Positions 9,779-18,006 of a stretch of DNA of 49,720 nt are shown in pieces. Each line of letters starts with the position of its first letter. Within the stretch, counting starts at the first letter, position 1. Below the pieces are notes generated by a model. It saw only the letters and a list, made by a program, of their open reading frames with translations, was not told where the DNA came from and did not search any database. The stretch is from Labrenzia sp. 011 (GTDB taxonomy: Bacteria; Pseudomonadota; Alphaproteobacteria; Rhizobiales; Stappiaceae), in the NCBI RefSeq assembly GCF_003075075.1, contig NZ_QCYM01000027.1, positions 1 through 49,720 of the forward strand, given 5' to 3'. The translations under genes and the position numbers were made by a program.

Positions 9779-11145
9779 TGCGCCAGTCCGTGTTGCTGAA
9801 GGATGCGTTCCGGGGTGAAAAGCTTGGCGTGGGGATAGTCCCGGCTGATGCCGAGGATGCTGCCGTGCGGATAGATGATCGTGGCTCCCGTCCCTATGCC
9901 TTCCAGACCTTCCGACCTTCTGGAGTGACGGTCAAGAGTGACATCGGCTTCCAGATGCAGCAGGCCGTGCTTGGACTTCAGCTGCTGGCCGTCATGCTGG
10001 TTGACATGCCCCTGCACCAGCAGCCGGATGCCGGCGAGATGCAGGTCGTCCACGCCGGTTTCCGTCAGCGGGTGGTCGACGTCCCGGTATTTGGTGCGCA
10101 TGAGGTTCGCGACGGTTCCCGAATAGAACACGAAAGGGTCCTTGCGGCTCTCCTTCCGGAAGCGCCGGTTGACATGGGCCACGCCCTTTGAGGAAATCTG
10201 CGCCGCCATCTGGTCATCGATGCCGGCATGGACGAACAGGAAGGAACCGCTCTGGTGAACGGCTTTCATGCTGCGGAAGAACCAGGCGTAGCGACCGGAC
10301 GGGTCGATGAACAGCTCCCGGCATTTCAGCGCCGCCGCGTAAAGCTGGCGGATGGTGAGGCCGGACTCGGCGGCATGAACGGCGAATTTTTCCGTCTTTT
10401 TCTTCAGTCGCTGCATTTCCTTCGCGATGGCCGCCGCGTTCATGTAACGGGCTGCAGCCTTCGGAAACTGCCTGGTCCATTTCCGCCCCGGCACCATGAG
10501 TTCCAGGCAGGTCTGCTCGTCGGGCAGGTCGGCCGTCGCGGCATTGGCCTCCGGATAGCGGTCGAAGACTTCCTTCAGGAGCGGCATGACCTTCTTGCCC
10601 ATCCGCACGAACATATGGGCATTGAGCGACCCGCGCCTTACCGTCAGGGCCTCCAAACCCAGATAGAGCCGCAGGTCGTGATTGCCGGCGAGCAGCACGA
10701 CATCCGCGCCGGATTTCACCAGAAGGGCCAGGCTGTCCAGCAGGTCGAGATTGCTCGGTCCCTTGTCGAGGCAGTCACCGCCGATGATGATCTGGCAGCT
10801 GCGGCCGAAGGGCGTGAGGGTGAAATCCCCGAGACCGCCACCCTCGCGGACGATGGCGCGCGCGGCCACGAGCGAGCGCAGCAGGCTCTCGGCATCGGCA
10901 TGGGGATCGGAAATGAAGATCACCGGCTTTTGCGGCCACTCCCAGGGGCCGCCCTCGGTCGCCCTGGCCAGGCTGGAGATCAGGTCCGGAGCGGACGCAT
11001 CAAGGCTCCCGGCATCGGTCCTCCCGTCCAGCGGCCAGGGGATGCAGCTTTGCGGCAGGCCGAGGTCGGCAACGTCTTCCTGTGCCATCGGTGGAAGAAG
11101 AGGGGTCAGGGGCATGTCGGTCATCATCGTGCTGTGCTGTCCCAT
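9775..11145 (-). CDS. Calcineurin-like metallophosphatase
   Basis: A cytoplasmic phosphoesterase of 456 residues with the classic two-metal motif set: Asp-Pro-His at 80-82, GDCLDKG at 123-129 and GNHD at 154-157. About 70 residues precede the fold. A long Lys-rich helical insert follows near residues 230-260. Later His-containing motifs (FVHAGID and a GHVNQHDG segment) complete the metal site. The fold resembles the Ser/Thr-phosphatase/diadenosine-tetraphosphatase branch, but the substrate is not predictable. It starts one base after the stop of the histidine-phosphatase gene and its own stop overlaps the amphi-Trp start, so production is coupled to both. Confidence 0.8.
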   Translation of the reverse strand: MGQHSTMMTDMPLTPLLPPMAQEDVADLGLPQSCIPWPLDGRTDAGSLDASAPDLISSLARATEGGPWEWPQKPVIFISDPHADAESLLRSLVAARAIVREGGGLGDFTLTPFGRSCQIIIGGDCLDKGPSNLDLLDSLALLVKSGADVVLLAGNHDLRLYLGLEALTVRRGSLNAHMFVRMGKKVMPLLKEVFDRYPEANAATADLPDEQTCLELMVPGRKWTRQFPKAAARYMNAAAIAKEMQRLKKKTEKFAVHAAESGLTIRQLYAAALKCRELFIDPSGRYAWFFRSMKAVHQSGSFLFVHAGIDDQMAAQISSKGVAHVNRRFRKESRKDPFVFYSGTVANLMRTKYRDVDHPLTETGVDDLHLAGIRLLVQGHVNQHDGQQLKSKHGLLHLEADVTLDRHSRRSEGLEGIGTGATIIYPHGSILGISRDYPHAKLFTPERILQQHGLAQ

Positions 11146-11850
11146 TCAGTCCATTGCGGTTTCCAGGCTGTGGCGCTGTTTCCAGTCGCCGCAGTGATGT
11201 GACCAGGTGCCGTCCGCACCGGCCTTGAGCACGACGGGCCTTGCATGATGCATGCTCAGCTGGCGGATCTCTCCGAAGGCCAGTACACCCAGCTGATGGG
11301 CGGCATGACGCAGGGCGGCGCCATGACCGACGAAGATCTGCGCAGTCGCGCCGGGATGGCGGTCTTCAAGGTCGCCAAACCTCCGCTTCAGAAAGGCGGC
11401 GACCCGGTCTCCGGCTTCCATCAGACTTTCCGCTCCCTGAACCGGCAACGTGTAATGACTGTCCGATTTCCAGTCCGCAGGCGGCGGTGCATGGCGCGGG
11501 TCGTCTTCCAGAATCTGCTCGATCTCCGCCAGGGTCAGATTCGCCAGAGCGCCGACACTGCGCTCCGCAAGGGCTTCGTCTTCCGTCGTTCGGAACGTCA
11601 GCCCCGAGGCTTCGGAAAGGGAATGGCAGACCAGGCTGGCCGTCTGCCAGGCCCGCTGCTGCCGTGAGGAAAAGACCTCCGGGGCAAGCCGCCAGCCCTG
11701 GTCGCTGGCCATCAGTGCCAGTTCGCGGCCGGCGTCGAGGGCCTGCTCCTTGCCGGCTTCCGTCAGACCGTAGGGTTGCAGCGCGCTCGGCGTTTTCGCC
11801 TTCTGTCGATAGTCGCCATGGCGGAGCAGAATGGCATAACGCTCGCTCAT
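11146..11850 (-). CDS. Histidine phosphatase (phosphoglycerate-mutase fold)
   Basis: A 234-residue soluble enzyme. The N-terminal RHG (Arg10-His11-Gly12) supplies the phospho-accepting histidine, and the second catalytic His lies in the FVGHGAALRHA segment. An extended loop around residues 105-140 (EDDPRHAPPPADW) is unlike house-keeping mutases, so a phosphatase role on a special substrate is more likely than glycolysis. Its start overlaps the HprK-like kinase stop by four bases. A kinase and a phosphatase so tightly coupled suggests a reversible phosphorylation, perhaps removal of the mark placed by the kinase. Confidence 0.8.
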   Translation of the reverse strand: MSERYAILLRHGDYRQKAKTPSALQPYGLTEAGKEQALDAGRELALMASDQGWRLAPEVFSSRQQRAWQTASLVCHSLSEASGLTFRTTEDEALAERSVGALANLTLAEIEQILEDDPRHAPPPADWKSDSHYTLPVQGAESLMEAGDRVAAFLKRRFGDLEDRHPGATAQIFVGHGAALRHAAHQLGVLAFGEIRQLSMHHARPVVLKAGADGTWSHHCGDWKQRHSLETAMD

Positions 11851-12947
11851 GAAGTGCCTCCCAGCAGGCGCGTTCCCTCGTCGAACAAAGCGTCGAAATC
11901 GATCTGCCCGGTGACTTCCCAGACCTGAATGTCCGAAAGCGCATCAAGATAGGCCCTGGTGTCCATCGGCGCCCGGTCGCTCCAGAAGGTTCCGTCCGGC
12001 AACTGGTAAAACGGTCCCGGGCTTTTCATGATGGCCGAAAGCAGGTCGGGACGTTCCCTCAGATCGGTCTTTTTCACTTTCGTCGGTTCGTCGCTGTCAC
12101 GCGACCAGTTCAGCACCCAGAAATCGGTCAGCCCGGCTTCATGGGCGATACGGCCCGGGCCGTAGATGTCCTCGATGAAGAGGTCGTATTTTTCTTCAAC
12201 GTGCCAGAGTTCATCCGGTTCCATGTTGCGCAGTTCTTCCTCGCGCTCCTCGTCGAGGATGCCGGCTAGCCTGGCATTGGAGACGATCGTGCCGGGATTG
12301 ATGCGCGGCAGTTTGGGAATGCCGAGTGCATCGGCATGGCCGTCGCGCGCGCGCACCAGCAGGCGGTCGTTGGTGACGTAGCAGGTGCCGGGGATCTCCA
12401 TCAGCCGCAGCATGGTGGTTGATTTGCCACCGCCGGAAAGACCGGAAATGCCGAGCCCCCTGGAGGCGGTCTTCACCGCCGCCGCGTGGCAGGCAACCCA
12501 GCCTTGCCTCTGGAAGTGATTGAGGATCTGGGTGTTGACGAAATTGATCACCTGGTTCGGATGATCTTCGGTCGGCCCGAAGGCCACGGCCCAGTCGGGC
12601 GATTGCAGGAACTGGATGCCGGTGCGCACCTTGAGGATCATGCGGCCGCCGGGCAGGTCGCAGATGGCATCCTTGCGGCCAGTCTTGCCGGGCTCCCTGG
12701 CCCAGTCGCGATAGTCGACCGCGAACGGGAGGTCCGCGTCGCCGAGCACATGTACGGTCAGGTCCGGTTCTGCCGGCGCGGTAATCACGTGCTGGAAATA
12801 GCGCAGCAGTTCGGCCAGCAGCGTGTCCGACACGCAGCGGATTTCAACGACCAGGCCGCCGACGGTCAGGCAGACCGGGTCGCAGATCCGGGTTTGCCCT
12901 GCCGGGGCAAGCGCGTCGACGACGTCCTGAACGCCGGTCCTGTTCAT
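11847..12947 (-). CDS. HprK-related kinase B (GAK-type)
   Basis: A 366-residue P-loop protein. The C-terminal half carries Walker A GLSGGGKST (169-177), preceded by a CHAAAV segment with His154, as in HPr kinase/phosphorylase. A downstream NDRLLVR segment and an IEDIYGPGR segment follow. The N-terminal 140 residues have no familiar domain. True HprK phosphorylates a Ser in HPr, but no HPr or PTS gene is present, and the distant similarity puts this in the HprK-related group found with an ATP-grasp enzyme and an amphi-Trp protein. It overlaps both neighbours by four bases. Whether it phosphorylates a protein or a small molecule cannot be decided from sequence. Confidence 0.75.
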   Translation of the reverse strand: MNRTGVQDVVDALAPAGQTRICDPVCLTVGGLVVEIRCVSDTLLAELLRYFQHVITAPAEPDLTVHVLGDADLPFAVDYRDWAREPGKTGRKDAICDLPGGRMILKVRTGIQFLQSPDWAVAFGPTEDHPNQVINFVNTQILNHFQRQGWVACHAAAVKTASRGLGISGLSGGGKSTTMLRLMEIPGTCYVTNDRLLVRARDGHADALGIPKLPRINPGTIVSNARLAGILDEEREEELRNMEPDELWHVEEKYDLFIEDIYGPGRIAHEAGLTDFWVLNWSRDSDEPTKVKKTDLRERPDLLSAIMKSPGPFYQLPDGTFWSDRAPMDTRAYLDALSDIQVWEVTGQIDFDALFDEGTRLLGGTS

Positions 12948-13834
12948 GACGAAACCTCTGCGATCACATGGTCGGCGTAAAGTGTGGCGGCATCGATGGA
13001 CGCGCCTTCGAGCGCGCCCCTGAACCCTCCGAAGGCCGACACCTCGAAAATGATCGGGCCGTCATTGGTCATTCCCACGTCCACGGTCGTGAAGTCCAGG
13101 TCGAAGGGTGCCTGGGCGCGGCGGGCCAGTTCGATGAGATCCCCGTCCGGCGAGTAGGGTTCGTATTTGCCGCCGTGCAGGATGGTGGTGTTCCAGCTGT
13201 CGGTCTGCGCAACCCGCGCGTAGGTGCCCAGGTATTTCCCTCCCAGGAACACCATGCCCAGATCCCGCCCGGACAGATCGACCTTTTTCTGTAGGTACAT
13301 GACCGGGTTTTCCGCCTTGAAATCGGTAATTTTCTTCCTGAGAACGGCATCTCCCTCGTCCGCATTCATCAGGGTCATGCCGCGTGCCTTGGTCGAAAAC
13401 AGCGGCTTGAAGACGGCACCGCCGAAGCGCTGCACGGCGGCGCAGGCCTGGTCGATGCTTTCGGTCACGCAGGTCGCCGGCATGGGAATGCCGGCATTGG
13501 CGAGGGTGACGGTGCAGCTCAACCGGTTGACCAGGCCGAGAATGGACCGGGTGCCGGAAAAGACCTTTACGCCGGCAGCCTCCGCCACGCGCAGCATCTC
13601 CAGGCGGTCGAGGGTGGCCGGACTGTATTCCTGGCTGATCTTCTTGATCACCAGGCCATCGAGCCTGCACAGGTCAGTGCCATCCGCCACCAGGGTGCGC
13701 GCCTCGAGATCCAGCAGGACATGGGCCATGTCGATCACGCAGCGGAAACCGGTACGTTCTTCAAGCGCGTCCGCGAGGACCTCGGTCGACCATTTGCCGG
13801 GAATGCCGACGACGCCGATTTTCAGATCAGTCAA
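12944..13834 (-). CDS. ATP-grasp enzyme, RimK-like, GAK-type
   Basis: A 296-residue cytoplasmic ligase-like enzyme. ATP-grasp features are a central GGAVFKPLFSTKARGM segment (nucleotide-binding Lys and flexible loop), then MYLQKKVDL and the late metal-binding DVGMTNDGPIIFEVSAFGG. RimK-type enzymes ligate an amino acid to a carboxylate through an acyl-phosphate. Here the usual EVN before the glycine loop is EVS, so one metal ligand is replaced. It overlaps the kinase gene by four bases and the upstream kinase fusion gene by eight. It may build a small peptide-like or phospho-adduct product; no substrate can be named. Confidence 0.75.
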   Translation of the reverse strand: MTDLKIGVVGIPGKWSTEVLADALEERTGFRCVIDMAHVLLDLEARTLVADGTDLCRLDGLVIKKISQEYSPATLDRLEMLRVAEAAGVKVFSGTRSILGLVNRLSCTVTLANAGIPMPATCVTESIDQACAAVQRFGGAVFKPLFSTKARGMTLMNADEGDAVLRKKITDFKAENPVMYLQKKVDLSGRDLGMVFLGGKYLGTYARVAQTDSWNTTILHGGKYEPYSPDGDLIELARRAQAPFDLDFTTVDVGMTNDGPIIFEVSAFGGFRGALEGASIDAATLYADHVIAEVSS

Positions 13835-15461
13835 CGAAGATCTCCTTCATCTGAAGCCGGAATCTGGCTTCTCCGCCGGGCGGGCAGGCGGTGGCCTGTT
13901 CGATCAGGTAGCGCGCGCGCAGCCACATGCGCCGGGCGTGGGACTTGTCGAAAATGAACCGGGTGGAACTGGCGAAGGAGCGGGCAAGACCGAGGGCCAG
14001 CCGGTATTCGAATGTCGCGTCGCCCTGCTTGCGCGCAAAGGCGCGGGCGGACTTGTAGAAGGACTGGGTGATATTCATGATCCTGCGTCTGGTCTCCAGA
14101 TCGAGTACCTGGAGACGGTAGTTCGACACCATGAAGACCGATACGTCCTGCACATAATCCATGTATCGGGACCGGTGCAGATCGATGAAATGGATCCGCT
14201 TTTCGCCCGGGTCGAAAATGATGTTGTCGACGTTGAAGTCGCCGTGGATATAGACGGAAAAGGGGGCGGGCACCTTTGCCTCGCGGGCGGCGGCCTCGGC
14301 AATGAGGGCGTCGAAGGAGGGGAAACGCTCGCCCGAGAAGCGGATTGCGGTATCCCTGAATTCCGGATGCACCCGGCGCACCTCTTCCAGCCTGCGGGCA
14401 AGCTGCTGCATGCTGCCGAGCTCGGCTGCCTCGCTGGTCCTGGTCTGTCTCCAGATGTCCTTCAGGGTTGCCGACAGACAGGCAAGTGCGGTCTCGCACA
14501 GCGCAGCGGATTCATTGAGCACGATGTGCTCGAAGGTCATTCCCGGCAGGTGTTCGATCAGGAGTGCGGCCGACTGATCGCGTTTCTGATAGGAGAGGAT
14601 CTTCGGTGCAAGGCCGGGATAGATCGCGTGCCAGCTTTTCACACCCTGGCGCTCCTCCTTGACCTTGCTCTTTTCTCCGTCCTTGAAGACGGCCGCCACG
14701 GTTTCCGTCCTGTTGTCCCTGATGGCCGATATGGAGCTGCCGGAGCGGGTTTCGGCGATGGTTTCGATGCTCATGTCTCCGCCGTTGCCGTCCAGGTCCG
14801 AGATCAGCCCCTGAAGGGCGAAATAACGTTCCAGATTGACCGCCTGGCCGATATTCGCCGAAATTACGGCTTCGCTGATGGCTTTCAGGGAGTCGCCCAT
14901 GCGCTGAAACTCGCTGGCGACCAGCAGACTGTTGGCGATGTCCGCCGGAAGGGCGTCCGGATTGCGCATTTCCCTGGTGTAGATCTTGAAGAGTTTGCGG
15001 TAGTCGGATTCGATCTTGTCCTGAAGCTGGCCGATGCCGATGGCCCGTTCGCTGTCATTCCTGAAAAAGGCTTCCTCGACCCTGGCAACGCCCTGCCGGA
15101 CCCGCTTGACGATCGCCGGATAGCGTGCCGGAACCAGTGTCTCGAAGGTCTCGATCCGCTCGACGTGACGCAGGGACTGGCGCGCCAGTCCGGCGATGCG
15201 CTGCAGGTCGGTGGCGATGAATTCCAGACTGCGCAAGGTGAGATGCGCGCGGTTGTTCTTGCGGGTTCCGGCCATCTGCCGGACACAGGCCGCGTGAATG
15301 CGGGTCTTGAGATTATGGGCATAACCGGCCCGGTCCATGATCCGGCGGGCGGTCGCGGCCGTGGGGTCCTCAAAGAAGGTTTCCAGCTGAACCAGCTGTC
15401 CATCGATCTCCACGCACAGAAAATGGAGATTTTCCCGGATGGCTTTTGGCAAATTAGTCAT
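13827..15461 (-). CDS. PhoU-like helical domain fused to an APH-type kinase domain
   Basis: A 544-residue soluble protein. Residues 1 to about 220 are almost wholly helical, with PhoU-like heptads (a VASEFQRMGDSLKAI segment among them). Residues 250-540 form an aminoglycoside-phosphotransferase-fold kinase with catalytic loop HGDFNVDN (406-413) and metal-binding FIDLHRSRY about 20 residues later. The frame is open up to 15629, but that upstream part overlaps the NUDIX gene; ATG 15461 gives an eight-base overlap with it and a natural N terminus. The Shine-Dalgarno is poor, as expected for a coupled start. The kinase substrate is unknown. Confidence 0.7.
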   Translation of the reverse strand: MTNLPKAIRENLHFLCVEIDGQLVQLETFFEDPTAATARRIMDRAGYAHNLKTRIHAACVRQMAGTRKNNRAHLTLRSLEFIATDLQRIAGLARQSLRHVERIETFETLVPARYPAIVKRVRQGVARVEEAFFRNDSERAIGIGQLQDKIESDYRKLFKIYTREMRNPDALPADIANSLLVASEFQRMGDSLKAISEAVISANIGQAVNLERYFALQGLISDLDGNGGDMSIETIAETRSGSSISAIRDNRTETVAAVFKDGEKSKVKEERQGVKSWHAIYPGLAPKILSYQKRDQSAALLIEHLPGMTFEHIVLNESAALCETALACLSATLKDIWRQTRTSEAAELGSMQQLARRLEEVRRVHPEFRDTAIRFSGERFPSFDALIAEAAAREAKVPAPFSVYIHGDFNVDNIIFDPGEKRIHFIDLHRSRYMDYVQDVSVFMVSNYRLQVLDLETRRRIMNITQSFYKSARAFARKQGDATFEYRLALGLARSFASSTRFIFDKSHARRMWLRARYLIEQATACPPGGEARFRLQMKEIFVD

Positions 15462-15939
15462 TATGGGGTCCGAGATAGACTTCGGTCCCCCGCGTACAGC
15501 CTGGTGAAAACAGTTTTGTGACATAGTCCGGCCGAAGCTGTTGAGCGTTTTCGGCCGTAAGCCAGCAGGTTGCGGTCTGGTGAGGGTCCGGGTGGCAGCC
15601 GAGAACGGGCGTGTAGTCTTCCGCAACACTGCATTCGAAGACGAAATCGAGCTGATGCTGCCGTTCCTGTTCGCCGGATTTCAGCCGGTAGACTTCGGCG
15701 ACATGCAGCAGGGGGCCAACCGTCACTTCCGCGCCGATCTCTTCCAGGCATTCGCGCTTCAGACAGTCGGTGAGGCTTTCTCCCGGGTCCTGTTTGCCGC
15801 CGGGGAGCGTGAAATAAAGGCCTTTTACCGGGTGGTGCTTTTCCTGGACCAGCAGGCAATCTCCTCGGCGGATGAAGGCGCGCGGGGTCGAGCGGATGAG
15901 GGGGCGAAACCCGGGAGAGGGACGGGTGTTTGTCGGAAT
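15454..15939 (-). CDS. NUDIX hydrolase with no standard start codon (ATT proposed)
   Basis: The frame encodes a complete NUDIX fold: a TLPGGKQDPGES segment, then REcLEEIG, fits the box G-x5-E-x7-R-E-x2-E-E-x-G, with Gly48, Glu54, Arg62 and Glu66-67 in my numbering. Such enzymes hydrolyse nucleoside diphosphates linked to another moiety. The frame is open from 16143 to the stop at 15454, but the first ATG, GTG or TTG is at 15726, inside the NUDIX box's far side, too late. An ATT at 15939-15937 lies nine bases after GGGAG (15949-15953) and gives 161 residues. The stop overlaps the kinase-fusion start by eight bases, so it heads this operon. A sequencing error or CTG start is possible. Confidence 0.65.
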   Translation of the reverse strand: MPTNTRPSPGFRPLIRSTPRAFIRRGDCLLVQEKHHPVKGLYFTLPGGKQDPGESLTDCLKRECLEEIGAEVTVGPLLHVAEVYRLKSGEQERQHQLDFVFECSVAEDYTPVLGCHPDPHQTATCWLTAENAQQLRPDYVTKLFSPGCTRGTEVYLGPHND

Positions 15940-16192
15940 TGCTCTGGACTCCCTTTCCGGGACCGCGCGGCCAAAAAGGCACCCCGAATGGTCGGGATGG
16001 TCCTCAAGTATAGGCGAGTCGCCGATGTCCGGCCAAACATTCGCCTGCCCATCGAGTGCCGGGAGGCCCTGTCGTCCGGTTTGCCGGCCCCCCGCACGGT
16101 ACCGTTCGGGCCTTGTGCCGGGGCTGAGCTGAAGACCCGGCCGTCACGGGCTCACGAAAGCAGGGACGTCAGCCGGGGCGATCGCCTGCCGT

Positions 16193-17062
16193 TCATATGT
16201 CCGGCCCGGCCCGCGTGCCTTCGGTGGAAGGGTCGATTTCGTTGCGCAGTTCTTCCAGGGCGCGCATGCGTTCCTGGGCGCGCTCCTGGTTCTCACGGGT
16301 GACGCCGGCAATCAGCACTTCGGCAATCGCCATCAGCGCAAGGGATGAATCCCAGGGGGAGGGCACGGCCACGCGGGCAGGCAGGACGAAGCTTGCGAAC
16401 CGGCCGACCGGGGACATCCAGCTGTCGGTGACAAGTGCCACCGTCGCGCCCTGTTTGGCGGCGGCTTCGGCGAACTGGATGATTTCGGCCTGGTATCGGC
16501 GGATGTCGAACACAACGACCACGTCCTTGGGGCCCATTCCGATGAGCTGGTCCAGCCAGTTGCCGTGCTGTCCGGCCACATGGGTCACATTCGGGCGCAC
16601 GATCCTCAGATGGGCGGCCATGTATCGGGCCAGGCCGTCGGTAAACCGGCCGCCGATCAGATGGATGGCCTTGCGTTCGTCCGACAGCAGCCGGATAAGG
16701 CCGGCCAGTTCGCCTCCGGGCAGATGGGCAAAGGTCTCGCGGACGTTTTCCACAAGCTGGCCGACATGGGGGTCGCCGTTGGCGTCATCGGCCATATGGG
16801 CGCTTCGTGCCAGCGGTGAATTGAGCTGGTTTTCCAGCTCGCCGCGCAGCTTTCTCTGGAACTCGGCGAAGCCCGGATATCCCAGCCTGCCGATGAAGCG
16901 CAGGATGGTCGGTGAACTGACCCCCGCGGCCTCGGCGAACTGGGCAACCGTGCCCAGGCCCTGCATGGGATAATTGCCCAGAAGCGCATGCGCCGCTCTC
17001 TTTTCCGTCGCGGTGAATTCGTCCAGTCGGTCGCGGATTTCTTCCAGAAGCGGGCGTTCCAT
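16193..17062 (-). CDS. RpiR/MurR-family transcriptional regulator (HTH plus SIS domain)
   Basis: A 289-residue regulator. Residues 1-80 form the RpiR helix-turn-helix (FTATEKRAAHALL, then GVSSPTILRFIGRLGYPGF), and residues 120-265 form a sugar-isomerase (SIS) fold with a HLIGGRFTDGLA start and a DVVVVFDIRRY strand. RpiR proteins usually sense phosphorylated sugars, although many alphaproteobacterial members control amine or polyol catabolism. The gene is divergent from the amidohydrolase/TRAP run, and inverted repeats lie in the gap, so it most likely regulates that run and itself. It reads toward the NUDIX operon, with about 250 bases between, where I see no gene. Confidence 0.85.
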   Translation of the reverse strand: MERPLLEEIRDRLDEFTATEKRAAHALLGNYPMQGLGTVAQFAEAAGVSSPTILRFIGRLGYPGFAEFQRKLRGELENQLNSPLARSAHMADDANGDPHVGQLVENVRETFAHLPGGELAGLIRLLSDERKAIHLIGGRFTDGLARYMAAHLRIVRPNVTHVAGQHGNWLDQLIGMGPKDVVVVFDIRRYQAEIIQFAEAAAKQGATVALVTDSWMSPVGRFASFVLPARVAVPSPWDSSLALMAIAEVLIAGVTRENQERAQERMRALEELRNEIDPSTEGTRAGPDI

Positions 17063-17128
17063 GATGGCGGACCTGATGTTCTGCTGCGTTGAATTTCATT
17101 TGACAGCGGCAGCAATCTACGTATCAAA

Positions 17129-17175
17129 TATTACAGAACTTGGTCCCATCGGCAATACTGTAATAAAAGTTACAG
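17129..17175. promoter_or_regulatory. Cluster of TGTAA/TTACA half-sites, probable RpiR-type operator
   Basis: TGTAA-N6-TTACA occupies 17159-17174, and TATTACAG at 17129-17136 faces CTGTAATA at 17158-17165 across 21 bases. Three half-sites in the 146-base gap between the regulator and the divergent operon fit an RpiR dimer or tetramer binding region. Confidence 0.6.
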
Positions 17176-17208
17176 ACCTGCCGGCATTGATTTTTCAGGG
17201 AGTTTGGC

Positions 17209-18006
17209 ATGGGCGCGAGCCTCCAGGCGGATGGCATGTCCCGGACCGTTGCGGTCGAAAATGCGGAGGGCACCGGTCCCTTCGTGTTTGTGTGCGACCA
17301 CGCATCCAATTTCCTTCCGCCGCCCTATGATCGCTCGCTCGGGATTACCCAGACCGACAAGACCGCTCATATCGCCTGGGATCCCGGCGCGCTCGGCGTC
17401 GCCCTCGGTCTGTCGCAACGTCTCGATTCACCGCTGGTCCACAGTGGGGTCTCCCGTCTGGTCATCGACTGCAATCGGGAAGAGGATCGTGCGGATCTGA
17501 TCCCCAGCCTCAGCGAAACCACCCCGATCGCCGGAAACCGGAATCTCTCCGCATCGGAGATCGCGTTTCGTCTGGACCTGGCGCACCGGCCGTTTCACGA
17601 GGCGATCGACAAGGTCATCAACCAGCGGCTGGACCGGGGATTGCCGACTGCCGTGGTGTCGATCCATTCCTTCACGCCCGTCTACAAGGGCGATGCCAGA
17701 CCCTGGGAGATCGGCCTGATCTCCGACAGGGACCGCAGACTCGCCGATCCGGTGCTTTCCGAGCTTCGCCGGAGAGGCGACCTGACAGTCGGCGACAATG
17801 AGCCTTATGCGCCCTCGGACGGCGTCTATTACACCATCCGCCGCCATGGCGAAGACCGGCAGCTGCCGTGCCTGATGATCGAGATCCGCAACGACGAAGT
17901 GAAGACCGCGGAGGAAGAAAGCCGCTGGTCGGAGATGCTGGCGCCGATGCTTGCACATGCGGCCGGGGCGACGCTCGGCAGCGCGAAGGGGAGTGCCCAT
18001 GCTTAA
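17209..18006 (+). CDS. N-formylglutamate amidohydrolase-family protein
   Basis: A 265-residue hydrolase of the FGase superfamily. Visible family marks are FVFVCDHASNFLP near residue 28, a HIAWDPGA segment, VIDCNRE (the Asn-Arg motif), SIHSFTPVY with a metal-binding His, and a C-terminal IEIRNDE. Related enzymes release formate or another acyl group from N-acyl amino acids by a zinc-dependent mechanism. GGGAG lies about eight bases before ATG 17209. It is distinct from the true hutG at 31059, and its company (TRAP transporter, ligase, two dehydrogenases) argues for a different N-acyl or gamma-glutamyl intermediate. It overlaps the next gene by eight bases. Confidence 0.75.
   Translation: MGASLQADGMSRTVAVENAEGTGPFVFVCDHASNFLPPPYDRSLGITQTDKTAHIAWDPGALGVALGLSQRLDSPLVHSGVSRLVIDCNREEDRADLIPSLSETTPIAGNRNLSASEIAFRLDLAHRPFHEAIDKVINQRLDRGLPTAVVSIHSFTPVYKGDARPWEIGLISDRDRRLADPVLSELRRRGDLTVGDNEPYAPSDGVYYTIRRHGEDRQLPCLMIEIRNDEVKTAEEESRWSEMLAPMLAHAAGATLGSAKGSAHA

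Noticed and set aside
13224..15521. A 765-codon plus-strand frame opposite the ATP-grasp and kinase-fusion genes
   Set aside because: It is a mirror frame. The minus strand has consistent catalytic motifs and coupled starts.
15461..15629. An N-terminal extension of the PhoU-like/APH kinase
   Set aside because: It overlaps the NUDIX gene almost completely, is Arg/Thr/Pro-rich without similarity, and is unnecessary given ATG 15461.
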